Positions 7,778 through 17,627 of a stretch of DNA of 37,803 bases are shown piece by piece; the first letter of the stretch is position 1; the number at the start of each line of letters is the position of its first letter. The stretch lies in contig JAJTDF010000027.1 in the NCBI GenBank assembly GCA_021294835.1, forward strand, positions 1 to 37,803. Reading direction: 5' to 3'. The translations under genes were made by a program, and so were the position numbers. The notes below the pieces were generated by a model. That model ran no database searches. It was given only the letters and a program-made list of their open reading frames with translations, and had not been told where the DNA came from. Source of the DNA: Planctomycetaceae bacterium. Its GTDB lineage: Bacteria > Planctomycetota > Phycisphaerae > Phycisphaerales > UBA1924.

Positions 7778-10700
7778 ATGAGCACCAACCACCACGACCA
7801 CGAACACGGCTCTCACAACCACGAGCAGTGCCCTTCCAGCAAGAAGGCCGGCCTGCCGGTGAAGACGCCCCGCAAGGTGCTGCCCGAGCAGATCGGCACC
7901 ACCGGCATGAACTACAGCCGCGGTCTGGACGACGTCGCCGACACCCCCGAGTTCCGCGAGTTCGTCGAGCGTGAGTTCCCCGCCGGCGCCAGCGAGCTGC
8001 TCGAGAGCGAGCGTCGCACCTTCCTCAAGCTCATGGGCGCGGGCCTCGCCCTCGCCGGCGCCACCACCCTCCCCGGCTGCCGCCGCCCCGATCACAAGAT
8101 CCTCCCCTACTCCAAGTCCGTCCCTGAGGACGTGGTCCCCGGCAAGCCCCTGTTCTTCGCCACCAGCATGCCCCTCCCCGGCGGCGGCTGCGAGGGCCTG
8201 CTCGTCGAAACCCACGAGGGCCGCCCGACCAAGATCGAGGGCAACCCCCTCCACCCCAACAACCAGGGCAAGAGCAGCGCGTGGGCCCAGGCCAGCGTGC
8301 TGGACATGTACGACCCTGACCGCCTCAAGGAGCCCGTCATGCTCCGCGAGGGCGCTGTCTCGCCCGAAGTCGGCGTCACCTGGGACGACTTTGTCGCCTG
8401 GAGCGGCCGCCACTTCGCCCAGTTCGCCGGCAATGGCGGCGAGGGCCTCGCCTTCATCTGCGACCGCGTCTCCAGCCCCTCCTTCCAGGCTCAGCGGGCC
8501 GCCGTCGCCGCCAAGTGGCCCAAGGCCATGTGGGCCTGCTACGACGCCCTTGAGAACCGCAGCGCCGCCGAGGGCATCGCCCTCGCGCTCGGCAAGCCCG
8601 CCACCGAACTGCTCTCGATCGACAAGGCCGAGCGCATCGTCTCGCTGGACCGCGACTTCCTCCAGCACGAGGCCGCCAGCCTGACCAGCGCCCGCCAGTG
8701 GGCCCACACCCGCCGCGTGCTCAGTGTCGCCAAGGACGCCGCCGGCCAGCCCGTCACCACCACCTCGGCCGGCCGCATGAGCCGCATGTACGTCGCCGAG
8801 TCGATGTTCACCATCACCGGTGCCGCCGCCGACCACCGCCTGCGGCTCAGCCCGCAGCAGGTCTCGTCCATGGCCGTTCGCCTGGCCAAGTTCGTGCTCC
8901 TCAAGACCAACGCCAACGCCGCCCTGGTCGCCGCGCTCGACAAGATCAACCTCCCGGCCGACCCCGCCGTCGACGCCGCCGAGATCGAGAGCATCGGCAA
9001 GGACCTGATCGACCCCGAGTTCAAGGGCAAGAGCCTGCTGGTCGCCGGCGCCAGCCAGCCCGCCTGGGTCCACGCCCTGTGCGTCGCGGTCAACGCCGCC
9101 GTGGGCAACATCGGCAAGACCGTCTCCTACGTCCCCACCCCCGCTGGCCTGCAGGGCGACGGCCTGGCCGATCTGGCCGCCGTCACCAAGGCCCTGATCG
9201 ACGGCAAGATCAACACCGTCGTCACCCTCAACGCCAACCCCCTCTTCAACGCCCCGGCCGAGCTGCGCTTCAACGAGGCCTTCTTCAAGGCCGCCCACCG
9301 CATCACCCTCAGCGTCGATGACAACGAGACCGTCCAGGCCAGCACCTGGCGGCTCAACGGCGCCCACTACCTCGAGGCCTGGGGCGACTGCCAGTCCATC
9401 GACGGCACCATCAGCCCCATCCAGCCGATGATCGCCCCGCTCTACGGCGGCCGCAGCGCCATCGAGACGCTCGCGATCATCCTCGGCCAGCAGCAGACCG
9501 CCGGCTACGACATCGTCCGCAACACCTGGAAGAGCGTCGTCAAGGGCGACTTCGAGCGGGCCTGGCGCCGCGCCCTGCACGACGGCGTCCTCGCCTCTGA
9601 GCGCCCCGCCCCCGAGGCCCCGGCGTCCGCCTTCCCCGCCATCGCCCAGGCCGTCGCCTCCGCGACTCTTGCCGCCGCGCCCAGCAAGGACGCCATGCAC
9701 CTGGCCCTGATCGCCAGCCCCATGCATGACGGCCGCTTCCTCAACAACGCCTGGCTCAACGAACTCTCCGAACCGGCCAGCAAGATCGTCTGGGACAACG
9801 CCGCCTACCTCAGCCCCCGCACCGCCAAGGAACTGGGCGTCACCCAGACCCCCGCCACCCGCAAGAAGCCCGCCGGCCGCATGATCGACGTCACCGTCGA
9901 CGGCCGCCGCCTCCGCGTGGTCGCCTGGGCCCTCCCCGGCATCCCCGACAACACCGTCGTCATCCCCATGGGCTATGGCCGCCGCCGCGTCGGCCTGGTC
10001 GGCACCGGCGTCGGCTTTGACGCCTTCGCCATCCGCACCACCGCCGCCCGCTGGTCCGCCGACAAGGCCGCCGTCGCCCCCAGCAGCGACGGCGAGACCA
10101 TGTACCAGATCTCCACCACCCAGGGCCACTGGTACATGGAGGGCCGCGCTCTCATCCGCGAGGCCGACACCCGCCACTGGGCCAAGTTCGGCGAGAAGTT
10201 CCTCACCGAGCCCGACACCTACGGCCGCGACCGCAAGCTCTCCTTCGCCGAGCAGCTCGAGGGCAGCGAGGCCATGCACATGCCGTCCAACGTGCCGGTC
10301 ATGATGCACCCCTATAAGGACCCCGAAGAGCGCAAGAACAGCAAGTGGGGCGGCCGCCAGACCCCCAAGCCCGCCTTCGAGATGAAGCCCCAGTGGGGCA
10401 TGTCCATCGACCTGTCCACCTGCATCGGCTGCAACGTCTGCACCGTCGCCTGCCAGGCGGAGAACAACATCCCCGTCGTCGGCAAGGTCGAGGTCAACAA
10501 GGGACGCGAGATGCACTGGATCCGCGTCGACCGCTACTTCAAGTTCAAGAAGGCCAAGAGCCCCTCTGACGAGTACTCCGTCGAGTCCACCTCCGACCCG
10601 GTCGGGATGATCTTCCAGCCCGTCGCCTGCGTGCACTGCGAGAACGCGCCCTGCGAGGTCGTCTGCCCGGTCAACGCCACCGTCCACGGCCCCGAGGGTC

Positions 10701-11476
10701 ACAACTACATGGTCTACAACCGCTGCATCGGCACGCGGTACTGTGCCAACAACTGCCCCTACAAGGTCCGCCGCTTCAACTTCTTCGACTACGGCGTCAC
10801 CAAGTTCAACGGCGACTACTTCGGCCGCGAGGCGATCGAGAGCGTCGTCCCCGACTTCCTCGCCTCCAGCCCCAACTCCGCACGCAAGGTCAACCCCAAC
10901 CTCATCCCGCCTCGCGTCCGCGAGAAGCTCGACCAGATCAGCAAGATGCAGAAAAACCCCAACGTGACCGTCCGCTCCCGCGGCGTCATGGAGAAGTGCT
11001 CCTACTGCATCCAGCGCACCAACGAGGCCAAGATCGAACTGAAGATCAAGGGCTTCCGCGACAACGAGGGCGGCATCCCCGACGGCTTCGTGCAGACCGC
11101 CTGCCAGCAGGCCTGCCCCACCAACTCCATCGTCTTCGGTGACATCCTCGACACCGACAACCAGTACACCCTGTCCGACGGCTCCAAGCGCACCGGCAGC
11201 ATGGTCAACTACTGGCGCAACCACGGCCGCAGCTACCTGCTGCTGGGCTACCTCGCCACCGCCGCCCGCACCACCTACGCCGCCCGCATCAACAACCACA
11301 ACACCGAACTGGCCGAGGTCCCGGAGACGCCCTTCGGCGATCACCACCCCGGCAGCCCCGATCAGTCCGGCCATGGCGGCTCCGCGTCGCTTGACGGCCG
11401 CCCCTTCGTTGACCCGACCAAGACCGGCCGTGACGGGTACGTCATGAGCCTGAGCGTTCTGGGAGTCCAGGCATGA
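7778..11476 (+). CDS. actB: ACIII subunit ActB, molybdopterin-oxidoreductase-like plus Fe-S
   Basis: ActB is the large extracytoplasmic subunit of ACIII and combines a molybdopterin-oxidoreductase-like region, which in characterised ACIII holds no molybdenum, with an iron-sulfur region. The 1232 residues start with a His-rich stretch (H5, H6, H8, H10, H13, H15). About 45 onward is the extended Tat-type translocation segment known from this family (YSRGLDD..., then [10 protein letters not shown] near 84). A LPGC lipobox-like site follows. The Fe-S part spans about 880-1115: [41 protein letters not shown] and ACQQACP. In the third group Thr replaces the second Cys, as expected for the [3Fe-4S] site. 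The ribosome site before the ATG is weak. The stop overlaps the actC start (ATGA). Confidence 0.94.
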   Translation: MSTNHHDHEHGSHNHEQCPSSKKAGLPVKTPRKVLPEQIGTTGMNYSRGLDDVADTPEFREFVEREFPAGASELLESERRTFLKLMGAGLALAGATTLPGCRRPDHKILPYSKSVPEDVVPGKPLFFATSMPLPGGGCEGLLVETHEGRPTKIEGNPLHPNNQGKSSAWAQASVLDMYDPDRLKEPVMLREGAVSPEVGVTWDDFVAWSGRHFAQFAGNGGEGLAFICDRVSSPSFQAQRAAVAAKWPKAMWACYDALENRSAAEGIALALGKPATELLSIDKAERIVSLDRDFLQHEAASLTSARQWAHTRRVLSVAKDAAGQPVTTTSAGRMSRMYVAESMFTITGAAADHRLRLSPQQVSSMAVRLAKFVLLKTNANAALVAALDKINLPADPAVDAAEIESIGKDLIDPEFKGKSLLVAGASQPAWVHALCVAVNAAVGNIGKTVSYVPTPAGLQGDGLADLAAVTKALIDGKINTVVTLNANPLFNAPAELRFNEAFFKAAHRITLSVDDNETVQASTWRLNGAHYLEAWGDCQSIDGTISPIQPMIAPLYGGRSAIETLAIILGQQQTAGYDIVRNTWKSVVKGDFERAWRRALHDGVLASERPAPEAPASAFPAIAQAVASATLAAAPSKDAMHLALIASPMHDGRFLNNAWLNELSEPASKIVWDNAAYLSPRTAKELGVTQTPATRKKPAGRMIDVTVDGRRLRVVAWALPGIPDNTVVIPMGYGRRRVGLVGTGVGFDAFAIRTTAARWSADKAAVAPSSDGETMYQISTTQGHWYMEGRALIREADTRHWAKFGEKFLTEPDTYGRDRKLSFAEQLEGSEAMHMPSNVPVMMHPYKDPEERKNSKWGGRQTPKPAFEMKPQWGMSIDLSTCIGCNVCTVACQAENNIPVVGKVEVNKGREMHWIRVDRYFKFKKAKSPSDEYSVESTSDPVGMIFQPVACVHCENAPCEVVCPVNATVHGPEGHNYMVYNRCIGTRYCANNCPYKVRRFNFFDYGVTKFNGDYFGREAIESVVPDFLASSPNSARKVNPNLIPPRVREKLDQISKMQKNPNVTVRSRGVMEKCSYCIQRTNEAKIELKIKGFRDNEGGIPDGFVQTACQQACPTNSIVFGDILDTDNQYTLSDGSKRTGSMVNYWRNHGRSYLLLGYLATAARTTYAARINNHNTELAEVPETPFGDHHPGSPDQSGHGGSASLDGRPFVDPTKTGRDGYVMSLSVLGVQA

Positions 11477-13008
11477 GCGCGATCCACCCTGACCAGGTTT
11501 CCGCCGCCAAGCTGGCCGGCATGATGCGGCCCCCGCCCGAGCCGGAGTTCGACCCCGTGACCCGCGACGGGTCGCTGGTCGAAGACCCCGCCGTGCGCGC
11601 CCCGCTCGTCCTCGGCAAGGACACCTCCTTCAACGACGTCACCGAGACCGTCTGCGGTTACATCGAGAAGGGCCCCGGCCGCTGGTTCTGGCCCGTCTTC
11701 TTCCTGGTCTCCCAGGTCGCCGGCCTCATGCCGCTGATGATCCTCTACCTGATCATCACCGGCGTCGGCGTCTGGGGCCTGAACAACCAGGTCGACTGGG
11801 CCTGGGACATCACCAACTTCGTCTTCTGGATCGGCATCGGCCACGCCGGAACGCTGATCTCCGCCATCCTCTGCCTCCTCAAGCAGAAGTGGCGCACCAG
11901 CATCAACCGCGCCGCCGAAGCCATGACCATCTTCGCGGTCATCTGCGCCGGCACCTTCCCCGGCGTCCACATCGGCCGCGTCTGGATGGCCTGGATGCTC
12001 TTCCCCATCCCCAACTCCAACGCCATCTGGCCCAACTTCAAGAGCCCGCTGCTCTGGGACGTCTTCGCCGTGTCCACCTACGGCACCGTCTCGGCGCTGT
12101 TCTGGTTCATGGGCATGATCCCCGACTTCGCCACCCTCCGCGACCGTGCCGCCCTCCGCATCATGCGGGCCAGCGACCCCTCGGTCATGAAGGTCGACCG
12201 CATCCGCTGCTTCGTCTACGGCATGCTCGCCCTCGGCTGGCGCTTCAGCACCCGCCACTGGCACCGCTACGAGAAGGCCTACATCCTCCTCGCCGGCATC
12301 TCCACCCCGCTGGTGCTCTCGGTCCACTCCATCGTGTCCTTCGACTTCGCCACCTCCATCCTCCCCGGCTGGCACACCACCATCTTCCCGCCCTACTTCG
12401 TCGCCGGCGCCATCTTCGGCGGCTTCGCCATGGTGCTGCTGCTCATGATCCCCTCCCGTGAGCTCTTCCCCGGCATGAAGGCCCTGATCACCCTCCGCCA
12501 CCTGGAGAACATGGCCAAGATCATCCTGGTCACCGGCTTCATGGTCGGCTTCGCCTACGCCATGGAGTTCTTCGTCGCTTGGTACGGCGGCAACCAGTAC
12601 GAACTCCACGTCTTCCTCTACAACCGCGTCGTCCCCGACTGGGTCGACCCCCGCGGCGCTCCCTACTGGTGGGCCTATTGGTCCATGATCATCTGCAACG
12701 TCGTCTTCCCCCAGCTCTTCTGGTTCAAGGCCTGCCGCCAGAGCCCCGTGGTCATCTTCATCGTCTCCGTCGCCGTCACCATCGGCATGTGGTTCGAACG
12801 CTTCGTCATCATCGTCACCTCCCTCCACCGCGCCTTCCTCCCCGGCGAGTGGCACATGTTCTTCCCCACCCCGGTCGACATCCTCACCTTCGTCGGTTCC
12901 TGCGGAACCTTCCTCACCCTCTACATGCTCTTCATGCGGTTCCTCCCCATGTTCGCCATGAGCGAAATCAAGGCCGTCATGCCCCAGGCCAACCCCCACA
13001 AGCACTAA
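11473..13008 (+). CDS. actC: ACIII subunit ActC, NrfD-like quinol-binding membrane protein
   Basis: ActC is an NrfD/PsrC-like integral membrane subunit that binds menaquinol and passes electrons to ActB. The 511-residue product has about ten hydrophobic helices, beginning near residue 75 after a soluble N-terminal region with Pro-rich and acidic stretches. Family-like blocks include [17 protein letters not shown], the [20 protein letters not shown] loop, [37 protein letters not shown] and the [10 protein letters not shown] segment. The ATG overlaps the actB stop by four bases, indicating translational coupling. ActC and ActF are paralogous in ACIII; gene order after actB separates them. Confidence 0.94.
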   Translation: MSAIHPDQVSAAKLAGMMRPPPEPEFDPVTRDGSLVEDPAVRAPLVLGKDTSFNDVTETVCGYIEKGPGRWFWPVFFLVSQVAGLMPLMILYLIITGVGVWGLNNQVDWAWDITNFVFWIGIGHAGTLISAILCLLKQKWRTSINRAAEAMTIFAVICAGTFPGVHIGRVWMAWMLFPIPNSNAIWPNFKSPLLWDVFAVSTYGTVSALFWFMGMIPDFATLRDRAALRIMRASDPSVMKVDRIRCFVYGMLALGWRFSTRHWHRYEKAYILLAGISTPLVLSVHSIVSFDFATSILPGWHTTIFPPYFVAGAIFGGFAMVLLLMIPSRELFPGMKALITLRHLENMAKIILVTGFMVGFAYAMEFFVAWYGGNQYELHVFLYNRVVPDWVDPRGAPYWWAYWSMIICNVVFPQLFWFKACRQSPVVIFIVSVAVTIGMWFERFVIIVTSLHRAFLPGEWHMFFPTPVDILTFVGSCGTFLTLYMLFMRFLPMFAMSEIKAVMPQANPHKH

Positions 13009-13070
13009 AGCCCCGCCCGATCCCACCTTTCGCCCGGCCCTCGCCGGGCGCGATGACAGGACACTGACCC

Positions 13071-13646
13071 ATGGCCGCAGCCGCCAAGCCACGCATCTTC
13101 CAGACCGAGCAGGGCACGCCCATCTTCGGCGTCATGGCCGAGTTCGCCACCCCGGCGGACATCTACCACGCCGCCGAGAAGGTCCGCGACGCCGGATTCT
13201 CCGACTGGGACGTCTACAGCCCCTTCCCCGTCCACGGCATCGACGAGGCCATGGGCATCAAGCGCACCCGACTGCCCCTGCTCGTCGCCGTCGTCGGCCT
13301 CTCCGGCGCCGTCCTCGGCTTCGGCTTCCAGTACTGGGTCGCCACCCAGGGCTACGCCACCGTCGTCCAGGGCAAGCCCTTCGGCTCCTGGCAGACCTTC
13401 GTCCCCGTCGCCTTCGAAATCGGCGTCCTCTTCACCGCCTTCGCCACCCTCCTGGGCATGCTCATCTTCAACCGCCTCCCCCGCTGGCACCACCCGCTCA
13501 TGTGCAACGAGCGCTTCCTCAAGGTCAGCGACGACCGCTTCGTCATCGCCATCGAGGCGACCGACCCCAAGTTCGACCCTCAGGCCGTTCGCACCCTGCT
13601 CCAGAAGGCCGGAGCCACCAGCGTTGAACTGGTCGAGGACAAGTAA
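13071..13646 (+). CDS. actD: ACIII subunit ActD (DUF3341)
   Basis: A 191-residue DUF3341 protein, the small two-helix membrane subunit ActD of alternative complex III. The N-terminal cytoplasmic-type domain contains VMAEFATPADIYHAAEKVRDAGFSDWDVYSPFPVHG, where the family signature is the 'DVYSPFPVHG' part. Two membrane helices follow at about 66-90 and 109-133, with a short polar C-terminal tail. It sits 62 bp after actC. ActD has no redox cofactor; a structural or proton-path role is suggested for the family. Confidence 0.92.
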   Translation: MAAAAKPRIFQTEQGTPIFGVMAEFATPADIYHAAEKVRDAGFSDWDVYSPFPVHGIDEAMGIKRTRLPLLVAVVGLSGAVLGFGFQYWVATQGYATVVQGKPFGSWQTFVPVAFEIGVLFTAFATLLGMLIFNRLPRWHHPLMCNERFLKVSDDRFVIAIEATDPKFDPQAVRTLLQKAGATSVELVEDK

Positions 13647-13704
13647 GCCCGCAAGCACCTCCCCGCTCGGCCAACCCCAGGCCGCAGCGAACAAGGACGA
13701 ACCG

Positions 13705-14598
13705 ATGGTTACCGCCCACTCCAACCTGCGGACTCTGACGGCAGCCGGCCTCATCGGCCTGGTCGCCCTCGGCGGCGCCATGGCCGGCTGCCGAGGCGAA
13801 CGCAGCGACAAGCCGCCCCGGCAGTTCCTCCCCGACATGGACGACTCGCCGAAGTTCAAGCCCCAGACCCAGACCGACTTCTTCGAAGACGGTCGGGCCA
13901 TGCGGCCCCGTGTCCCCGGCACCGTCGCCTTCGGCGCCTTCTCATCCACCAGCGATGAGGTCGCCACCCCCGACGACTCCGCCGTCGACCAGTACCTCAG
14001 CCGCCACCGCGCTGACCTGCTCCGCGACGACACCGCCTTCTACCAGGGCAAGGACGCCTCCGGCGCCTACATCGCCCGCATCCCCTCCAGCGTCCAGGTC
14101 ACCACCCAGTTGATCGAGGCCGGCCGCAAGCAGTTCAACATCTCCTGCGCCTCCTGCCACGGCTACGACGGCGCCGGCGGAGCCTCCGGCACCGTCGGCC
14201 GCCAGTGGGCCTATCCGGTCCCCGGCTTCTACGACCCCAAGTACGCCCTCGGCGCCACCGAGCCCGGCCCCAACGGTTCCACCGTCCCCGCCAAGACCGG
14301 CCTGGACGGCTACCTCTTCGACGTCATCCGCAACGGCGTCTGGGACGCCGCCGGCGCCAACAAGATGCCCGGCTACGGCTACGCCATGAGCGAAGAAGTC
14401 TCCTGGGGCATCGTCGCCTACATGCGCACCCTGCAGGCAACCCGTCAGGGTTCCCTTGATGAAGTCCCCGGCGAGCGCCGGGGCGAACTTGAGCGCATCC
14501 GTGCCGCAGCCGCTCAGCAGCAAGCCGCCGGCGCCGCCGCCGGCCCCGCCGGCTCCACGCCCGCGGGCGACAAGGCCCCGTCCAAGGAGGGCAAGTAA
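13705..14598 (+). CDS. actE: ACIII subunit ActE, monoheme cytochrome c lipoprotein
   Basis: ActE is the membrane-anchored monoheme cytochrome c of ACIII. The 297-residue product begins with a lipoprotein signal ending in MAGC (C29). One heme c site, CASCH, is at 148-152, and the likely axial Met lies in NKMPGYGYAM. The C-terminus is an Ala/Gly/Pro-rich tail. The ATG at 13705 is chosen because it is directly followed by the signal sequence and AAGGACGA lies just upstream; an earlier in-frame ATG at 13624 would overlap actD and place a polar stretch before the signal. The stop overlaps the next start (TAATG). It could hand electrons to the cytochrome c domain of CtaC. Confidence 0.92.
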   Translation: MVTAHSNLRTLTAAGLIGLVALGGAMAGCRGERSDKPPRQFLPDMDDSPKFKPQTQTDFFEDGRAMRPRVPGTVAFGAFSSTSDEVATPDDSAVDQYLSRHRADLLRDDTAFYQGKDASGAYIARIPSSVQVTTQLIEAGRKQFNISCASCHGYDGAGGASGTVGRQWAYPVPGFYDPKYALGATEPGPNGSTVPAKTGLDGYLFDVIRNGVWDAAGANKMPGYGYAMSEEVSWGIVAYMRTLQATRQGSLDEVPGERRGELERIRAAAAQQQAAGAAAGPAGSTPAGDKAPSKEGK

Positions 14599-15950
14599 TG
14601 AGCGACATGACCGCATCGGCTTCCGGCGCCCACGCCCACGATCATGGCCACGCCCATGACGACCACCACCACGCCGACCTGAGCCAGGAGAACACCTCTG
14701 CGCCCTCCGGCTGGGGACGCACCTTCGGCCTCGCCATGATCGGCCTGGGCGGTCTGGGCTGCCTGGCCACCCTCGCCTATCCCTTCGTCGCCGGCGGAGA
14801 GGGCGACGCCGCCGCCAAGGCCCAGAAGCACGCCGCCGCGTCCTACCACGTCGGCGTCATGGTCGCCCTCGGTCTGGCCCTCGGGCCCATGGCCCTGGTG
14901 CTCATCTTCAACCTCGTCAAGGCCGGCTGGTCGGTCACCCTCCGCCGCCAGCTCGAGAACATGGCCTCCCTGGTCTGGCTCCCCGTCCTCCTGCTCATCC
15001 CTACCATCGTCGTGGGCGCCATCAAGCCCGGCATCCTCTTCAAGTGGATGACCCCCGGCCTGGCCGAGCAGGACGCCCTGCTGGAGCACAAGCTCCCGTT
15101 CCTCAACCCCGTCTTCTTCTACATCCGCCTGGCCGTGTACGCCCTGGTCTGGATCTACCTCGGCACCCGCCTGCTCCGCTACAGCCGCGAGCAGGACATC
15201 ACCGGCGACAAGTGGATCACCAACAAGGCCGGCCGCACCAGTGCCTGGGGCATCCTCGTCTACGCCCTTGCCGTCTCATTCGCCAGCTTCGACCTCATCA
15301 AGGCCCTGGACTTCCACTGGTTCAGCACCATGTTCGGCGTCTACTTCTTCGCCGGCAACATGGTTGCCGGCCTCTCCCTGCTCGTCCTCACCCTCATCTG
15401 CATCCGCCGCTCCGGCCGCCTGGTCGGCCTGGTCACCGACGAGCACCTCCACGACCTCGGCAAGCTCTGCTTCGCCTTCACCGTCTTCTGGGCCTACATC
15501 GCCTTCAGCCAGTACTTCCTCATCTGGTACGCCAACATCCCCGAAGAAACCGCCTGGGTCCTCCTCCGCGGCGGCGGCAAGATCACCAACGAGTGGACCA
15601 TCGTCTTCTGGATCCTCCTGGTCGGCCACTTCATCGTCCCCTTCCTCTTCCTCCTCTGGCGGGCCAACAAGCGCAGCTTCACCACCCTGGGCATCGCCGC
15701 CTCGCTCCTCCTGGTCATGCACTGCCTGGACATGTTCTGGGTCATCCGCCCCGGCGTGTACGCCCTCGTTCCCGTCAAGGGCGAGATCATCCCCGGCAAG
15801 CTCGGCTTCTCCTGGGTGGACATCACCGGCCTCATCGGCCCGGTCTGCCTCTTCCTCGGCTTCCTCGCCTGGAAGGTCGGCTCGAACCCCTTGATCCCGC
15901 TCCGCGACCCCCGCCTCCCTGAAGCCCTTCACCACAAGAACTACGTCTGA
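14598..15950 (+). CDS. actF: ACIII subunit ActF, NrfD-like membrane protein, His-rich N-terminus
   Basis: ActF is the second NrfD-like polytopic subunit of ACIII and packs with ActC. The 450 residues hold about ten membrane helices. Recognisable blocks are YAL(A)VSFASFDLIKALDFHW followed by FSTMFGVYFFAGNMVAGLS, HDLGKLCFAFTVFWAYIAFSQ and HCLDMFWVIRPGVY. The N-terminus before the first helix is strikingly His-rich, with eight His between 12 and 25. A strong ribosome site (AAGGAGG, 14584-14590) lies at the end of actE and the start overlaps the actE stop by one base. The His-rich tail is not a general ActF feature that I know of. Confidence 0.93.
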   Translation: MSDMTASASGAHAHDHGHAHDDHHHADLSQENTSAPSGWGRTFGLAMIGLGGLGCLATLAYPFVAGGEGDAAAKAQKHAAASYHVGVMVALGLALGPMALVLIFNLVKAGWSVTLRRQLENMASLVWLPVLLLIPTIVVGAIKPGILFKWMTPGLAEQDALLEHKLPFLNPVFFYIRLAVYALVWIYLGTRLLRYSREQDITGDKWITNKAGRTSAWGILVYALAVSFASFDLIKALDFHWFSTMFGVYFFAGNMVAGLSLLVLTLICIRRSGRLVGLVTDEHLHDLGKLCFAFTVFWAYIAFSQYFLIWYANIPEETAWVLLRGGGKITNEWTIVFWILLVGHFIVPFLFLLWRANKRSFTTLGIAASLLLVMHCLDMFWVIRPGVYALVPVKGEIIPGKLGFSWVDITGLIGPVCLFLGFLAWKVGSNPLIPLRDPRLPEALHHKNYV

Positions 15951-16024
15951 CCTTTCCCGGCACGCTTCCCCACCTGACCTGAACACCCGCGAGCACCCCT
16001 CGCCGTACGCGTTGGAGATCGACA

Positions 16025-16426
16025 ATGGCTGGACACGGACACGGTCATGATTCCGGGCACGCCGCTCACGCCGGCGGCACCGATGCGTGGCACACCCACA
16101 GCGCCTCCGAGGCCGCTCCGCAGGCGGCCACCGGCGAGACCATCAAGTACGGTCAGGTGCTCTTCTTCGGCATCGCCGGCTTCCTGATCATCGTCGTCTG
16201 TGTCGGAGCCACGGTCGTCTACTTCAACTGGTACAAGACCAGCCTCAAGGCCAAGGTTGAAGAGCAGGACGTCCGCGTCCACGTCGAGGCCACCGCCGGC
16301 AAGGCCACCGTCGAGGCCAAGCTCAAAGAGTGGGGTTGGGCCGACCCCGCCGCTGGCAAGGTCAAGCGGCCGATAACCAACGCTGCCGAGGCCGTCGTGA
16401 AGATGTACGCCGCACCCGCCAAGTGA
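16025..16426 (+). CDS. Small His-rich single-helix membrane protein, function unknown
   Basis: A 133-residue protein I do not recognise. Residues 1-25 carry seven His (4, 6, 8, 12, 15, 23, 25). One strong membrane helix spans about 46-68, followed by YKTSLKAKVEE and a charged domain of about 60 residues containing KEWGWADPAAGKVKRPI, ending in AAPAK. No cysteines for metal or heme are visible outside one in the helix. It lies between actF and the SCO gene in the same direction, 74 bp after actF, with a GGAGA ribosome site. The position suggests an accessory subunit or assembly factor of ACIII or the oxidase, possibly handling metal. It could occupy the place of the small ActG subunit reported in some ACIII, but I see no sequence evidence for that. 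Confidence 0.8.
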   Translation: MAGHGHGHDSGHAAHAGGTDAWHTHSASEAAPQAATGETIKYGQVLFFGIAGFLIIVVCVGATVVYFNWYKTSLKAKVEEQDVRVHVEATAGKATVEAKLKEWGWADPAAGKVKRPITNAAEAVVKMYAAPAK

Positions 16427-16445
16427 ACCCGGTCGATATAGAATC

Positions 16446-16463
16446 TTTCAGAAAGTTCTGAAA
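16446..16463. promoter_or_regulatory. Perfect palindrome upstream of the SCO gene
   Basis: TTTCAGAA-AG-TTCTGAAA is an 8-bp perfect inverted repeat with a 2-bp centre, in a small AT-rich island between the His-rich protein and the SCO gene. TAGAAT (16439-16444), five of six bases of a -10 box, lies just upstream, but no matching -35 is seen. A regulator site or an internal promoter is possible; as an RNA hairpin (6-bp stem, 6-nt loop) it lacks a T-run. Confidence 0.4.
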
Positions 16464-16516
16464 CTACGCAATCTAGTCTCCCGCCCGCTCCGTCAACCCC
16501 TGCGACAATCCCCAGC

Positions 16517-17473
16517 ATGACCGCCGCTTGCACCATCCCGACTCAGCCCGCCAGCCCCCGGGGACGGTGGTCGCTGCTGCTCGCCCCGGTGCTGGTGGTC
16601 TGCTCGCTGCTCGCCCTCATCGCATCGCCCTCGGTCGCGCGGGCCCAGCTGAACATCCTCCCCGAAGAGGCCAAGGGCCTGGAGATCACCGAGCACCTCG
16701 GCCAGCGCATCCCGCTGGATTTGGAGTTCGTTGACGACACCGGCCAGACCGTCAAGCTCGGCCAGTACTTCAACCAGGGCCCCAAGCCGGTCATCCTCGC
16801 CCTGGTCTATTTCCGCTGCCCGCTGCTCTGCCCGCTGATGCTCCGCAAGATCAGCGACTCGATCAACAGGCTCGATCTCAACCTCGGCGAGAAGTACAAC
16901 CTCGTCCTGGTCAGCTTCGACCCCACCGAGGGCACCGACGTCGCCGCCGTCCAGAAGGCCGGCATGCTCGCCGGCTACGACCGCCCGCATTCCGACGCGA
17001 CCGCCCCCGGTCTGGCCGTCCTCACCGGCCACCCCCTCAGCGCCCGCGCCTTGGCCGATGCCGTCGGCTTCCCCTACAAGTTCCTGCCCAAGTCCGGCGA
17101 GTACTCGCACGGCACCGTCATCTTCGTGCTCACGCCCGACGGCACCATCTCCCGCTACCTCTACGGCGTCGACTACCCCGTCGAGACCCTCCGCATGGCC
17201 CTGCTCGAGGCCTCGGACGGCAAGATCGGCACCACGCTCGACCGCTTCATCATGTGGTGCTTCCACTACGACCCCTCCGCCGGCGGCTATGTCGTCCAGG
17301 CCATGCGGGTCATGCAGATCGGCGCCGTCCTCTGCTCCATCGCCGTCCTCGGCGTCCTCGGGGGCATGGTCGCCATCGAACGCCGTCGCCGCGCCGCCCT
17401 GCGTGAGGCCGCCCTCCGCGTCATGACCCAGCAACAACCGCCCCCTCAGCCGCCCGACAAACCCACACCCTGA
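16517..17473 (+). CDS. SCO1/SenC-family copper chaperone for cytochrome oxidase
   Basis: A 318-residue SCO protein, a thioredoxin-fold copper carrier that helps load the CuA centre of oxidase subunit II (encoded next). A hydrophobic N-terminal segment (about 17-43) ending at ARAQ looks like a cleavable signal. The copper ligands are visible: CPLLC at 101-105 and H198 in YSHGTVIF. A second membrane helix near 268-292 followed by Arg-rich residues anchors the C-terminus, a layout seen in several planctomycete-type SCO proteins but not in the standard short form. The ATG at 16517 follows a poor ribosome site. Placement between ACIII and the caa3 genes fits its role. Confidence 0.93.
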   Translation: MTAACTIPTQPASPRGRWSLLLAPVLVVCSLLALIASPSVARAQLNILPEEAKGLEITEHLGQRIPLDLEFVDDTGQTVKLGQYFNQGPKPVILALVYFRCPLLCPLMLRKISDSINRLDLNLGEKYNLVLVSFDPTEGTDVAAVQKAGMLAGYDRPHSDATAPGLAVLTGHPLSARALADAVGFPYKFLPKSGEYSHGTVIFVLTPDGTISRYLYGVDYPVETLRMALLEASDGKIGTTLDRFIMWCFHYDPSAGGYVVQAMRVMQIGAVLCSIAVLGVLGGMVAIERRRRAALREAALRVMTQQQPPPQPPDKPTP

Positions 17474-17522
17474 CTCTCCGCCCGCCAACGCCGACGACCG
17501 GCGCACAGCGGGCAGGGCCGGT

Positions 17523-17573
17523 GGATGGGTGGAGGGTGGTAGTGGGGGGGAGTGGGGGGGAGTGGGGGGGAGT
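17523..17573 (+). repeat. G-rich tandem repeat before ctaC
   Basis: Three perfect copies of the 10-mer AGTGGGGGGG (17541-17570) are preceded by GGATGGGTGGAGGGTGG. Four or more G-runs in close series make a DNA or RNA G-quadruplex possible. It lies in the 154-bp gap between the SCO gene and ctaC, about 55 bp before the ctaC start. Confidence 0.85.
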
Positions 17574-17627
17574 TTCGGCAACGACAGCATTCGTGCTCGC
17601 AAGCAGTTTTCGACGGAAGCCCAAGCA

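Noticed and set aside
8000-9900. Active molybdenum enzyme in the N-terminal region of ActB
   Set aside because: The region is molybdopterin-oxidoreductase-like, but ACIII ActB is known to lack the cofactor, and no separate Mo-enzyme context exists here.
7586-11374. Very long open frame on the minus strand opposite actB (also 26653-29046 and 29193-31271 opposite the resB/ccsA genes)
   Set aside because: Composition is Ala/Gly/Asp/Val-rich low complexity, no domain is recognisable, and a sound gene with motifs occupies the other strand. It is a by-product of extreme third-position GC.
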